A stretch of 64,000 nucleotides of DNA, taken from positions 186,001 to 250,000 of the forward strand of contig BSBK01005142.1 in NCBI GenBank assembly GCA_027943335.1, in the 5' to 3' direction. The DNA comes from Chamaecyparis obtusa. Lineage: Eukaryota; Streptophyta; Pinopsida; Cupressales; Cupressaceae. The notes below the pieces were generated by a model. It was given only the letters and a program-made list of their open reading frames with translations, ran no database searches and was not told where the DNA came from. Below, piece after piece: positions 63,049 through 64,000 of this stretch. Within the stretch, counting starts at the first letter, position 1, and each line of letters opens with the position of its first letter. Position numbers and translations under genes: made by a program.

Positions 63049-64000
63049 TGTAGACACCTAAAAATCCTTTAGAAAATAAATTATTTTTATTTTCTGAAAA
63101 AAAACCCCTAATGACATCATCATTTTTTAATTAATTAATTATTTAATTAATTTATTTATTTTTATGTCATTAAATCCCTTTATCTTAATTAAAAATATTT
63201 AATTAAGAAATCCCTCCCAAAAATGTTTAAATCTTATTTAAACATAATTCTCCTATTTATTAATTATTTAATTAATAAATTGACCAAAAAATCCCAAAAT
63301 AAATTATTTATTTATTTTTTGCCCAAAACTTGGCCAATTTCCTTAAAACCACTAACCTCCTCCAAAATCTTTTAATCCCTCTTTAATTTCGATTAAAGGC
63401 TAATCCCATCATTTTCTAAGCCTAATCTCAACTCAAAAACATTTATTAATTATTTAATTAATAAATTGACCAAAAAACCAAAAAATAAATATTTTTATTT
63501 ATTTTTTCTAAAACCTTAGAAATATCCTAAAGATCCTAAACCTCTTCTAGAATCTTCTAATCCCTCTTTAATATTGATTAAAGACTGATTCCATCATTTC
63601 CTAATCCTAATCCCAACTCAAGAATATTTAATTAAGATTAAATATTAATCGTCAATTCTTAATTCACCCTAGGAAAACTCTAGACTCTTCTAGAAGTTTC
63701 CTAATCCTTCCCTAAACCCATTTAGGGGAAATTACGTACTTTCCCTAAGCTAATCTAAGTCTCCTTTGACTCCTAGTCAAACCCTACCCCTAATGAGCCT
63801 CAAACTCATTAAAGCCTTTGGGATAAATAAAACTTTATTTATTTCCTAAATTCCATATTTATCCCTAGAAAGCTTAGACCTTTCTAGAAAGTCTTTATCC
63901 TCATCCAAAGCCTGGATTCTTCTAGAAAGTCTTCATCCTTATCCCCTTGACTCAACCCCTAACCTTACCCCAAACTCTGACTCATCCTCCTAACCCAAGC
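63049..64000 (+). mobile_element. Partial LTR, running off the window
   Basis: It begins TGTAGACACCTAAAA, a start shared by many plant Ty3/Gypsy LTRs (from memory). The rest is AT-rich with TTAATTAATTAATTATTTAA-type runs and many CCTAA/CCCTAA and TCTAGAA words, for example TTCTAGAAAGTCTT repeated near 63880-63925. No ORF. The end, and therefore orientation and element type, are outside the window. Confidence 0.45.

Overview
The window looks like transposon-packed nuclear DNA from a land plant with a large genome. A conifer or other gymnosperm is my inference, not something the sequence proves. Evidence for a plant: LTR-retrotransposon primer-binding sites complementary to initiator tRNA-Met (TGGTATCAGAGC and one-base variants), a Ty3 chromovirus with a C-terminal chromodomain, CACTA (En/Spm) transposons with TNP2-type transposases, GT-AG introns and A+T-rich composition. 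I found no rRNA, tRNA or CRISPR locus and no convincing complete host gene. Nearly all coding matter is transposon-derived, lies on the minus strand and carries stops or frameshifts.

Layout. 1-4.2 kb: dispersed repeats, the left arm of a ~757-bp inverted repeat (partner at 29.37-30.12 kb) and one clean exon (2134-2250) of an unidentified gene. 4.2-24.9 kb: CACTA-1, reading right to left as TNP2 transposase, SET-domain exons, then Transposase_24-like exons. Its TNP2 gene is split by a Ty3 chromovirus (10480-23215), whose own 5' LTR is split by a 6.4-kb element (16507-22882) that carries one giant decayed ORF. 25-32 kb: hairpins, MITE-like repeats, AT microsatellites, no gene. 32.1-34.3 kb: a short LTR element with almost no internal region.

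35.5-62.7 kb: CACTA-3, a partial copy, interrupted by CACTA-2 (36448-61727). CACTA-2 has CACTAGTACA termini, a 3-bp GAT target duplication, subterminal repeats and the same gene order as CACTA-1. Its SET exon is split by an 8.25-kb LTR retrotransposon (44347-52600) that has a gag-like zinc-knuckle ORF plus a giant unrelated ORF but no pol. It also holds a LINE-like 3' fragment (40126-40935) and a gag-deleted Ty3 remnant (57775-~59970). From 63049 a partial LTR runs off the window.

The most unusual feature is that one CACTA family carries a SET-domain (histone-methyltransferase-like) exon between its transposase and its accessory gene in two independent copies, with splice junctions compatible with a SET/Transposase_24-like fusion. 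Next are two pol-less elements that each carry a >3.5-kb ORF of unknown function. Stop codons are mostly TAG, often where the family has CAG, which fits decay by cytosine methylation at CHG sites.
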